In this document: positions 6,976 through 12,913 of the stretch, piece after piece | How the letters are laid out: each line of letters starts with the position of its first letter | How positions within the stretch are numbered: position 1 is the first letter of the stretch | Assembly (NCBI GenBank): GCA_027294185.1 | Contig: JAPUME010000010.1 | Span: forward strand, 1-18,499 | Source of the DNA: Acidobacteriota bacterium | GTDB taxonomy: Bacteria > Acidobacteriota > Terriglobia > UBA7540 > JAPUME01 | DNA length: 18,499 bases | Direction of reading: 5' to 3' | The notes under the pieces: generated by a model | Seen by the model: only the letters and a program-made list of their open reading frames with translations | What the model was told of the DNA's origin: nothing | The model's database searches: none | Made by a program: the position numbers and the translations under genes

Positions 6976-7728
6976 TTATCGCTTCTTATCCCACCAGGAA
7001 TCGCCCTCTTCACGGATTCGATCCATGGCCGCCTGCATCTCCTGGAGTTTTCTCTCCATTTCGGCTTCGTCGGCCTCGGCGGTGACGTAGATGGGCGGAG
7101 TCAGCAACACGACGATGCGGGAGAAGGGATAGGGGACTTGAAATTGGTCCCAACTCTTCCGGAAGGTGTAGCACTTTTCCGGTGAGAGGTGGAAGCCGAT
7201 CATCGGCTGCCCCGTCTTCTTTGCCAGCAGCACCGCTCCGGGCTGGGCCACGAAGCGTGGACCCCGCGGCCCGTCGACGGTAACCACAACATCTTTGCCC
7301 TGGCGCAGGTGGCGAATGAGCTCCACCATGACCCGGATGGCCCCTCGCGAAGTGGAGCCTCGTGCGGTCCCGTAGCCGTACAGCCGAATGATTCGTGTGA
7401 TGTATTCGCCGTCGAAGTTTTGGCTGGTCATAACGACCATTCCCCGTTTTCGCCAGAACCACACGCCGGGGAAAATGCACCGGTGCCAGTGAGTGTAGAT
7501 GATCCTGTGGCCTCGCTCGCGAACCCCCTCCCAGTGTTCCCATCCGACGACCTTCCAGCGGTGAGACGTTCCAATCAGGGCGATCAATCCGTATCCTACC
7601 CAGGTCGCGAGAAAGATCACGAAACGCTGCCGGAGTGTGAATGTCCGCGGGGATTCGGGTGGTTCGCCGGGCCGATCCTCACCGGCCGGTTCTTCTCTTG
7701 CGGAGGAAACATCGCTGAGGACAGGCAT
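6976..7728 (-). CDS. lysophospholipid acyltransferase family protein (DUF374)
   Basis: A 250-residue protein of the DUF374 branch of the LPLAT acyltransferases, which attach acyl groups to a lipid or lipid A-type acceptor at the inner membrane. After a Pro/Glu-rich N-terminal tail, one hydrophobic segment (about 36-53) likely anchors the protein. The motifs THWHR (79-83), SQNFDGEYI (102-110), GSTSRG (124-129) and DGPRGP (152-157) are family hallmarks, with THWH at the position of the catalytic His. The start is uncertain. ATG at 7728 is preferred; a GTG at 7758 would add ten residues (MCRNLCYKFL) without any ribosome-binding site. No Shine-Dalgarno precedes either, and a good -10 box ends 6 nt before 7728 (see promoter). 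The acceptor substrate is unknown. Confidence 0.88.
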   Translation of the reverse strand: MPVLSDVSSAREEPAGEDRPGEPPESPRTFTLRQRFVIFLATWVGYGLIALIGTSHRWKVVGWEHWEGVRERGHRIIYTHWHRCIFPGVWFWRKRGMVVMTSQNFDGEYITRIIRLYGYGTARGSTSRGAIRVMVELIRHLRQGKDVVVTVDGPRGPRFVAQPGAVLLAKKTGQPMIGFHLSPEKCYTFRKSWDQFQVPYPFSRIVVLLTPPIYVTAEADEAEMERKLQEMQAAMDRIREEGDSWWDKKR

Positions 7729-7734
7729 TAGAAA

Positions 7735-7743
7735 TTTATAGCA
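7735..7743 (-). promoter_or_regulatory. extended -10 promoter giving a possibly leaderless transcript
   Basis: On the minus strand TGC followed by TATAAA (7743 to 7735) matches an extended -10 element, with five of six consensus bases. The hexamer ends 6 nt before the ATG at 7728, so canonical spacing puts +1 on the A of the start codon. Only a poor -35 (TTGGGT) is present. The absence of a Shine-Dalgarno sequence fits leaderless translation. Confidence 0.35.
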
Positions 7744-7759
7744 TAGGTTCCGGCACACC

Positions 7760-7795
7760 CAAAGTTCCGGGCAAAGTTCTGGGCAAAGTTCCCGT
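7760..7795 (+). repeat. 12-bp tandem repeat, three copies
   Basis: Three adjacent units: CAAAGTTCCGGG (7760-7771), CAAAGTTCTGGG (7772-7783) and CAAAGTTCCCGT (7784-7795). The second differs from the first at one base and the third at two. The repeat lies between the divergent acyltransferase gene and the ATPase remnant. Read in the remnant's frame it encodes a four-residue repeat (KVPG-KVLG-KVPV), but no start codon for that extension was seen. Confidence 0.8.
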
Positions 7796-8096
7796 GCGTA
7801 CCCGCCATTCCGTTCTCCATGTTGAATCGCACGAGGAAGAACGCCTGGGGCAGTTGCTCGAGGCGGTCAGCAAGCATCTGGACCGGACGTTGTTCGTCTG
7901 GTCGGTGACCCAGGGGCTGTGCCGTCATCGGGTCGAAACACCGGTTTACGAAACGCAGGAACCGCCGAAGGTTTTGGGCCACATTCGGGCGGCTCGCGAA
8001 CCAGCGATTTATTTGCTCCGCGATTTCCATCCGTACCTGAGGGGAACCCGGCTCGAATTAGCTCTGGATCGGCCGCTTCAGTTCAAGAGCGGGTAG
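7794..8096 (+). pseudogene. N-terminal fragment of a Ycf46-like AAA ATPase
   Basis: A 100-codon frame with possible GTG start at 7794. Its sequence resembles the N-terminal alpha/beta domain of Ycf46-type AAA ATPases: an ESHEEERLGQLLEAV helix, RTLFVWSVTQGL, a PPKVLGHIRAA segment and IYLLRDFHPYL. Full-length members have about 450-500 residues with Walker A and B motifs in the second half. Here the frame stops after LQFKSG and the next gene (ETF-QO, opposite strand) ends 31 nt further on, so the whole ATPase core is missing. I call it a truncated pseudogene; a retained stand-alone N-domain is less likely. The frame is open upstream to 7719 but lacks a better start, and no ribosome-binding site is clear. 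The family match is by motif recognition only. Confidence 0.55.
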
Positions 8097-8126
8097 TAAG
8101 CACAGAAGATCGACAGCAGGGGCCGT

Positions 8127-9791
8127 TCAGAGTCCCTCGAAGCGCGGACCGCCGCCGCCCTCGGGGCAGACCCAGTCGATGATCTGGTAGGGGTCCATGA
8201 TGTCGCAGGTCTTGCAGTGCACGCAGTTCGAGGGGTTGAGCTTCAATCGGCGTGACCCATCGGGCGAGGTTTCCATTTCGTAAACCGAGGCAGGGCAGAA
8301 GTGTTGGCAGGGATTTCCGTACTCGCGTGTGCAGCGGTCGTTGCAGATGTCAAAGTCCCCAATGCGCAGGTGAGGCGGTTGGTCTTCTTCATGGGCGGTG
8401 CCGGAATGATAGATGTCGTGCAGCTTGTCGAATGTTAATTTACCATCGGCCTTGAGTTCCGGATTCCTGGGGAGAGCTTCGGAAAGTTTCTTCAATCGCA
8501 GGTGGCCGGGCTCGGAGGGATAGCGTGCGCGGAGCCCCCGGCCTCCGGTCACCATCTGAAGTGCGGTGTGCAGGATTCCCTGCCAGAAGCCGCCTTCGAA
8601 CCCCTGGTGGTAGTTTCGCACCTTCCATAGTTCCTGATGCACCCAGCTTTCGCGCCACCTCTTTTCGAATTGTGAAAGTCGCGCAAGAGAAAAGTCGTCC
8701 GCCGAGTGGGCCTCGAAAATCGTCTCGGCGGCCAGCATCCCGGTCTTGATGGCCAGGTGGATTCCCTTCAGCCGTTGCGAGTTCAGGAAGCCGGCTGTGT
8801 CCCCAATGGTCAAGGCTCCCTCGACGGCGGTCGGCAGCAGGGAGAAATAGCCGCCCTCGGGGATGGCCTTCGCGCCGTAGCGGATCATCTGCCCGCCCTC
8901 GAGAAGTTTGCGCACAAAAGGATGAGTCTTGAACCGTTGAAACGCCTCCTGCGAATCGAAGCGGGGATCTTCGTAGTCAAGTCCTGCAACCAGCCCCAGT
9001 GACACCTCTTTCTCGGACAGCCCGTATAGGAATCCTCCTCCAAACTGCCGGCTTGCGAGAGGCCAACCGGCGGTGTGGATCACCTCTCCCGCCCTCAGGC
9101 GTCCCTGAGGGATTTCCCAAAGCTCTTTGACCCCCACGGCGTAGGTCTGAGGATTGTTTCCCGCCTCCAGGCCGAACTGTTTGATGAGTTGCTTCGTCAG
9201 TGACCCTCTTACGCCCTCGGCCAGGACGACCACTTTCGCGCGCAGATCGTAGCCGGGTTGATAGTTGCTCTTGGGTTTCCCTTTGCGGTCGATTCCCTTG
9301 TCGTCGGTGCGCACGCCCACGACGCGGCCATCTTCGACCAGCAATTCGGTGGCGGCGAAACCCGCAAACAGGCTGACGCCGGCCTGTTCGGTTTTCTGAC
9401 CCAGCCATTTTGCAAGCCGGTTCAGGGAGACCACGTAGTTGCCGTGGTTGCGCAGAAAGGGAGGAGTCAGGGGAAGTCGAAAGCTTCGATGCCGCGTGAA
9501 GTAATGAACCGAGTCCTTGCTTACGGGTGTAAGGGGAGCGCCGGCCTTGAGGAAATCGGGAATAAGTTCGGCCAGCGAGCGCGGATCGAGGACAGCGCCG
9601 GAAAGGCAATGGGCGCCTATTTCGGCCGCTTTTTCGAGCACATAGACATTTTCCGGGTCGAGGGAAGAGGCCGCACCCCTCCCTTTCGAGTCCGCGCCAA
9701 GCTGTGCAAGACGGAGAGCACAGGCCAGGCCCGCCGGACCGGCCCCCACGATCACTACATCGGCTTCCAGGGTTTCGCGCGAGATCGTCAT
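8127..9791 (-). CDS. electron transfer flavoprotein-ubiquinone oxidoreductase
   Basis: ETF-QO takes electrons from reduced ETF through FAD and a [4Fe-4S] cluster to membrane quinone. The 554-residue protein has the FAD dinucleotide motif VGAGPAGLACALRLAQL near residue 15, CLSGAVLDP, the YGAKAIPEGG quinone/FAD region, IGDTAGFLNSQRLKGIHLA (FAD binding), and the C-terminal ferredoxin-like part. That part carries CPASVYE and NCVHCKTCDIMDP, which hold the cluster cysteines, and ends in PEGGGGP as in the mitochondrial enzyme. It is the last gene of the etfB-etfA-ETF-QO order, 50 nt after etfA, so coupled expression is likely. Membrane attachment would be monotopic, as known for the family. The ATG start has no strong ribosome-binding site. 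Length and motifs are complete. Confidence 0.96.
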   Translation of the reverse strand: MTISRETLEADVVIVGAGPAGLACALRLAQLGADSKGRGAASSLDPENVYVLEKAAEIGAHCLSGAVLDPRSLAELIPDFLKAGAPLTPVSKDSVHYFTRHRSFRLPLTPPFLRNHGNYVVSLNRLAKWLGQKTEQAGVSLFAGFAATELLVEDGRVVGVRTDDKGIDRKGKPKSNYQPGYDLRAKVVVLAEGVRGSLTKQLIKQFGLEAGNNPQTYAVGVKELWEIPQGRLRAGEVIHTAGWPLASRQFGGGFLYGLSEKEVSLGLVAGLDYEDPRFDSQEAFQRFKTHPFVRKLLEGGQMIRYGAKAIPEGGYFSLLPTAVEGALTIGDTAGFLNSQRLKGIHLAIKTGMLAAETIFEAHSADDFSLARLSQFEKRWRESWVHQELWKVRNYHQGFEGGFWQGILHTALQMVTGGRGLRARYPSEPGHLRLKKLSEALPRNPELKADGKLTFDKLHDIYHSGTAHEEDQPPHLRIGDFDICNDRCTREYGNPCQHFCPASVYEMETSPDGSRRLKLNPSNCVHCKTCDIMDPYQIIDWVCPEGGGGPRFEGL

Positions 9792-9841
9792 GGCGTTCGG
9801 GTTGATGAAGAGGCTTGAGGGCGGTCGTACTCCGCTGCTTG

Positions 9842-10837
9842 TCAGCCGGATGCTTTCAATTTCTTGATTTCCTCGATCAGTGGACCGACCACCTCGAACA
9901 GGTCCCCGACGATGCCGTAGGTAGCGACCTCGAAAATAGGCGCCTCGGCGTCCTTGTTGACGGCTACGATCGTGTGCGAGCCTTTCATGCCTACCTGGTG
10001 CTGGATGGCGCCCGAGATGCCGAGCGCCAGGTAGAGCTTGGGGGCAACGGTCTGGCCTGAGCTGCCTACCTGCCGGTCCATCGGCAGCCAGCCGTTGTCA
10101 CAGACCGGCCGCGAGGCGGCGATCTCTGCTCCCAACGCCTCCGCCAGTTTGCCGACGGTTTCGAGTCCCTCAGGTCCCTTGATGCCGCGTCCCACGGCCA
10201 CGATCATCTCCGCCTGGGTCAGGTCGACGGACTGCTTCGCCTCCCGGAAAGGCTCCTCGGGTCGGGTGCGAACCTGGCCAGGGGCGATACTGATTTCAAA
10301 GGTGCGCACAGGGGCGGATTCGGATTGACGTTCCACCGAATCCTCGCGGAAAACGCCTGCTTGAAAACTTACAAAGTGCGGCGCGGGGCCCGTCAACTCA
10401 ACTTCACAGGCGAACTTTCCCTGGAAGGCCTGCCGCAGGAGCGTGACGCGCTGATTTTCTACTCTGTAGCCGACGCAGTCGCTGGCCAGACCCCCTCCAA
10501 GCGACGCGGCCAGCTTGGGAGCGAAATCGCGCACCTGATAGGTGTGATTGAAGACTACCCATGCGGGCTCAAGCGTCTGAATGATTTCTTTGAGGGCCAG
10601 GGCGTAGCCGTCCGGGGTGTAGGAGACAAGCGGTTCGGCTTCCCCAACGCATACCTGGGCGACCCGCGCAGAGGCCAGTTGCTGCCCCGCAGCGGCGGCG
10701 GATTTTCCCAGGACCACGCAGGAAACCTCACAACCCAGCTCGGCGGCCAGCTTCTGCCCCGCAGCCAGCGCTTCCCAGGCCACGCGGTCGAGCTTGCCCC
10801 CGTTTTGTTCCACAAATACCAGGATTCCGTCTTTCAT
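9842..10837 (-). CDS. etfA: electron transfer flavoprotein alpha subunit
   Basis: The alpha subunit of the ETF heterodimer, 331 residues. An N-terminal alpha/beta domain (about 1-190) is followed by the FAD-binding domain. Diagnostic segments in order are [53 protein letters not shown], and the terminal [19 protein letters not shown]. The ATG at 10837 follows a purine-rich stretch (AGAGGAACAGG on the minus strand). It lies 68 nt downstream of etfB, with a hairpin in the gap. It accepts electrons from acyl-CoA and related dehydrogenases and hands them to the ETF-QO encoded next door. The segment before residue 190 is variable, as usual for the family. No extra ferredoxin domain is present, so this is a conventional rather than a bifurcating-fusion type. 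Confidence 0.96.
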   Translation of the reverse strand: MKDGILVFVEQNGGKLDRVAWEALAAGQKLAAELGCEVSCVVLGKSAAAAGQQLASARVAQVCVGEAEPLVSYTPDGYALALKEIIQTLEPAWVVFNHTYQVRDFAPKLAASLGGGLASDCVGYRVENQRVTLLRQAFQGKFACEVELTGPAPHFVSFQAGVFREDSVERQSESAPVRTFEISIAPGQVRTRPEEPFREAKQSVDLTQAEMIVAVGRGIKGPEGLETVGKLAEALGAEIAASRPVCDNGWLPMDRQVGSSGQTVAPKLYLALGISGAIQHQVGMKGSHTIVAVNKDAEAPIFEVATYGIVGDLFEVVGPLIEEIKKLKASG

Positions 10838-10867
10838 CGAACCTGTTCCTCTTGCCTACCCCACTAG

Positions 10868-10893
10868 GTCGGGACGACCGAAAGGGTCCCGAC
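10868..10893 (-). repeat. hairpin in the etfB-etfA spacer
   Basis: A perfect 8-bp inverted repeat, GTCGGGAC (10868-10875) with GTCCCGAC (10886-10893). Two further C-G pairs can form inside it around a tetraloop if two bases bulge. It lies between the etfB stop and etfA start and lacks a T-tract, so it is not a standard terminator. It may stabilise the mRNA segment or set subunit ratio; it might also be a dispersed repeat. Confidence 0.6.
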
Positions 10894-10905
10894 GTCCGAC
10901 GGCGT

Positions 10906-11685
10906 TCATAGAACTCTTGCCTCGTTTCTCAGCTTGTCCACCAGTTGCGCGGCCATCTGCTGAGCGCTTCCCTGTAGGAATTCCGTGTTCGATTTTCGCT
11001 CCGGCACGTAGAGGCGGACGATATTCTGTTTGGGACTCAAATCTTCGCTGCCAAGTCCCAACTCCCCTGCCGTAACCTTGCTGATGGGCTTCGATTTGGC
11101 TTGCATGATACCCCGCAGGCTCGCGTAGCGCGGCTTGTTGATGCCGGACTGAATCGTCAGCAGGGCGGGCAAAGGCATTGAAACCCACTGGAACCAGCCT
11201 GCTTCAAGCTCCCTCTTGACGCGCAGTTTTTCACCGTCGATCTGGATTTCCATCACGATGGTGGCGTGCGGGTAGCCGAGCCGTTCGGCGAGAATGACTC
11301 CGGTTTGGGCGTAACCCAGGTCGTCCGACTGGAGTCCGGTCAGGACGAGGTCAGGTCTCTCGGACTCCAATACCTTTGAGAGGACGGTTGCCGTTCCGTT
11401 GGCATCCAGTTGGGTAAATTGTGTATCCTCAAAGTGAATCGCGCGGTCAGCGCCCTTGGCCAGGGCCTCCTTGATGGCCTGTTGGACGCGTGGGGGACCG
11501 AGAGAGCAAACCACGACCTCACCCCCATGCTTCTCCTTGAGCTGCAGGGCTTCTTCCAGCGCATAGGCATCTGGTTCGTTCACTTCAAAGCTGACATCGC
11601 GCTCCTCGATCCAGCTTTTCGATTCACTCAGCCGCAGCAAGGCGTCGCGGGTGGGCACTTGCTTGAGAGCAACAGCGATTTTCAC
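10906..11685 (-). CDS. etfB: electron transfer flavoprotein beta subunit
   Basis: The beta subunit of ETF, 259 residues, which binds AMP structurally and docks the dehydrogenase partners. The N-terminus MKIAVALKQVPTRDA, the NEPDAYALEEALQLKEK segment, the nucleotide-binding CSLGPP, TGLQSDD, and the ETF-beta signature region (VKRELEAG, then LPALLTIQSGINKPRYASL) are all in place. The start codon is GTG at 11685; AAGGAGA on the minus strand (11697-11691) is 5 nt upstream, the strongest ribosome-binding site among the minus-strand genes. It is first gene of the etfB-etfA-ETF-QO group, preceded by a long structured leader and a promoter-like sequence near 11950. Confidence 0.96.
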   Translation of the reverse strand: MKIAVALKQVPTRDALLRLSESKSWIEERDVSFEVNEPDAYALEEALQLKEKHGGEVVVCSLGPPRVQQAIKEALAKGADRAIHFEDTQFTQLDANGTATVLSKVLESERPDLVLTGLQSDDLGYAQTGVILAERLGYPHATIVMEIQIDGEKLRVKRELEAGWFQWVSMPLPALLTIQSGINKPRYASLRGIMQAKSKPISKVTAGELGLGSEDLSPKQNIVRLYVPERKSNTEFLQGSAQQMAAQLVDKLRNEARVL

Positions 11686-11899
11686 CCGGGTTCTCCTTCA
11701 CGCAGGGACTTCCCCCTCAGATTCGATAATCCCGAGGGGTGCCGGGGGAGTCTTTCGGACTTATTGCAGGCCAGGGCCATGCCTGCAAAGGGTGACCGGC
11801 TTCGGTCGAATCAGATGTGGATTCTGATCAACTATCTTCGCACCCTGGCGCCGGCGAAGAAGGCGGTTGCGCGCAGTTCCCGATAACGGCTGCTGCGGG

Positions 11900-11921
11900 C
11901 CAAAAGAATTCGATCTTTTGG
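11900..11921. promoter_or_regulatory. 8-6-8 inverted repeat abutting the etfB -10 box (candidate operator)
   Basis: CCAAAAGA (11900-11907) and TCTTTTGG (11914-11921) form a perfect dyad around a 6-nt centre. It begins at the base next to the minus-strand -10 hexamer (11922-11927), so it would cover the transcription start of etfB, a usual place for a repressor operator. It could instead act as a 5' RNA hairpin. No regulator gene is adjacent. Confidence 0.4.
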
Positions 11922-11950
11922 ATGGTACAGCCTGGACCCTGACCTGTCAA
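11922..11950 (-). promoter_or_regulatory. candidate sigma70-type promoter of the etfB-etfA-ETF-QO operon
   Basis: On the minus strand a perfect TTGACA (11950 to 11945) is followed by a 17-nt spacer and TACCAT (11927 to 11922), four of six consensus bases. The expected start near 11915 would give a leader of about 230 nt before the GTG of etfB. Confidence 0.4.
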
Positions 11951-12013
11951 CGAAGCGGCGATTCCGGATGCTCACGGGGCGGCCTTTACTGATTCGCGCC
12001 ATTTGGCAAAGGG

Positions 12014-12042
12014 TTTCCGTGAGGCGGGGGACATGCTAAACT
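12014..12042 (+). promoter_or_regulatory. candidate extended -10 promoter for dciA-like/gatC/gatA
   Basis: TAAACT (12037-12042, four of six) is preceded by TGC, an extended -10 element; a poor -35 TTTCCG lies 17 nt upstream. The start would fall near 12049, leaving a leader of about 15 nt with no Shine-Dalgarno before ATG 12064. Confidence 0.3.
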
Positions 12043-12063
12043 GCTGGTTCTTTTCCGAATACC

Positions 12064-12531
12064 ATGGAGCGAGTGCGAAACATCGTCCCCAGAATTCTGG
12101 GCTCTCAAGTGAAGGGGTCCGACCCTGCGGTGGTCGGAATCCTTAAGCCGTTGTGGCACCTCGTCGTCGGACGGGCGATGGCGAGTCGCAGCCGGCCTGT
12201 GGCCTTCCGGGAAGGCACTCTGAAAATCGAGATCCATTCCGCTTCCTGGAATCTGGAACTCCAGAAGATGATCGGTGAGATCCGAAAGGCGATCAATCAA
12301 TTCCTCGGCTCTCGTATGGTTCACAGGATTGTGTTTGAGTATCGTCCTTATTCCGGGGAGGAGAAGAGAGAAGCGGCGCCTGGGGCGGAAGAGGGCAGGA
12401 AGATTCGGAAGCTGATTCCGGCCCCCGAGCAGGCCGGGGCGGATCTGGATCCCGAGTTGGGGGAAATCTTTCGGCGCTCCATGGCAAAGTATTTTTCTCG
12501 TTTCGACGAGGAGGGTGGCGAATGGCACTGA
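12064..12531 (+). CDS. DUF721 / DciA-like protein
   Basis: A 155-residue protein whose N-terminal ~95 residues show the DUF721 pattern: a helix, LWHLVVGRAMASRSRPVAF, a GTLKIEIHSASWNLELQKM strand-helix unit and a closing VHRIVFEYRP strand. DUF721 includes DciA, which recruits or loads the replicative helicase DnaB in bacteria without DnaC; whether this copy does so is inference. The C-terminal third is charged and low-complexity, probably flexible. The gene overlaps gatC by 10 nt, implying translational coupling. No ribosome-binding site is evident upstream of ATG 12064. It is not a Glu-tRNA amidotransferase subunit itself. Short DUF721 proteins next to unrelated housekeeping genes are common, so context gives little help. 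Confidence 0.75.
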   Translation: MERVRNIVPRILGSQVKGSDPAVVGILKPLWHLVVGRAMASRSRPVAFREGTLKIEIHSASWNLELQKMIGEIRKAINQFLGSRMVHRIVFEYRPYSGEEKREAAPGAEEGRKIRKLIPAPEQAGADLDPELGEIFRRSMAKYFSRFDEEGGEWH

Positions 12532-12824
12532 GCGAAAAGGACGCGCGTTATGTGGCTGAATTGGCCCATCTGGAGCTGAGCGATGAGGAGTTGAAAATAT
12601 TCGTCCCTCAACTCGACTCGGTCCTGACGTATGTGGAGAAATTGAATCAACTGGACACAACCGGAGTGGAACCAATGGCCCAGGTCACCTACCCTGCCGC
12701 CGAAAATTCGTCCCTACGTGACGACCAAGCACGCAAGATTTTTGACTCCGAGCAGGCGTTGCAGAACGCTCCCGAGCAAGGCCCCGGCTATTTCAAAGTT
12801 CCTCAGGTAATCGAGAAGGAATAA
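12522..12824 (+). CDS. gatC: Asp-tRNA(Asn)/Glu-tRNA(Gln) amidotransferase subunit C
   Basis: The small subunit of GatCAB, which holds GatA and GatB together during amidation of mischarged Glu-tRNA(Gln) or Asp-tRNA(Asn). It has 100 residues, the normal size. ARYVAELAHLELSDEE, then LDSVLTYVEKLNQLDTTGVEP, are the conserved N-terminal helices, and the C-terminal GYFKVPQVIEKE is the typical ending (F-x-V-P-x-V). GAGGAGGG is 6 nt upstream of ATG 12522, inside the end of the DUF721 gene, giving efficient coupled initiation. gatA follows after an 89-nt gap; gatB is not in this window. Confidence 0.95.
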   Translation: MALSEKDARYVAELAHLELSDEELKIFVPQLDSVLTYVEKLNQLDTTGVEPMAQVTYPAAENSSLRDDQARKIFDSEQALQNAPEQGPGYFKVPQVIEKE

Positions 12825-12913
12825 CTCCCGAATAGAGCGGTGTGCGGGCAGGTCTGCGATTTTTCGATACCCTTTGCCGCCGCAGCTCCGCCGGGAAGAA
12901 TCGTTTTATTATT

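Larger units (their letters stand above)
11686..12063. other. 378-nt divergent intergenic region: etfB leader and dciA promoter
   Basis: No gene was recognised. Reading towards etfB (minus strand), several perfect dyads stack up: ATCAGA/TCTGAT (11810-11828), GACCG/CGGTC (11794-11807), TTGCAGGC/GCCTGCAA (11764-11788), and near the ribosome-binding site a C-run at 11712-11718 that can pair either with GAGGGG (11734-11739) or with GGGGGAGTC (11744-11752). The last two pairings exclude each other. Promoter-like sequences for both directions and an inverted repeat are listed separately. Hairpins are frequent by chance in GC-rich DNA, so function is not assumed. Confidence 0.5.

Noticed and set aside
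11410..11886. 158-codon + strand frame from inside etfB into the intergenic region
   Set aside because: Most of it is antisense to etfB; the part beyond it has no recognisable domain and overlaps the etfB leader dyads.
12842..12913. Longer gatA start at 12842
   Set aside because: The extra 24 residues are not family-like, and the GTG at 12914 puts the catalytic triad at K79/S154/S178 as in a characterised GatA.
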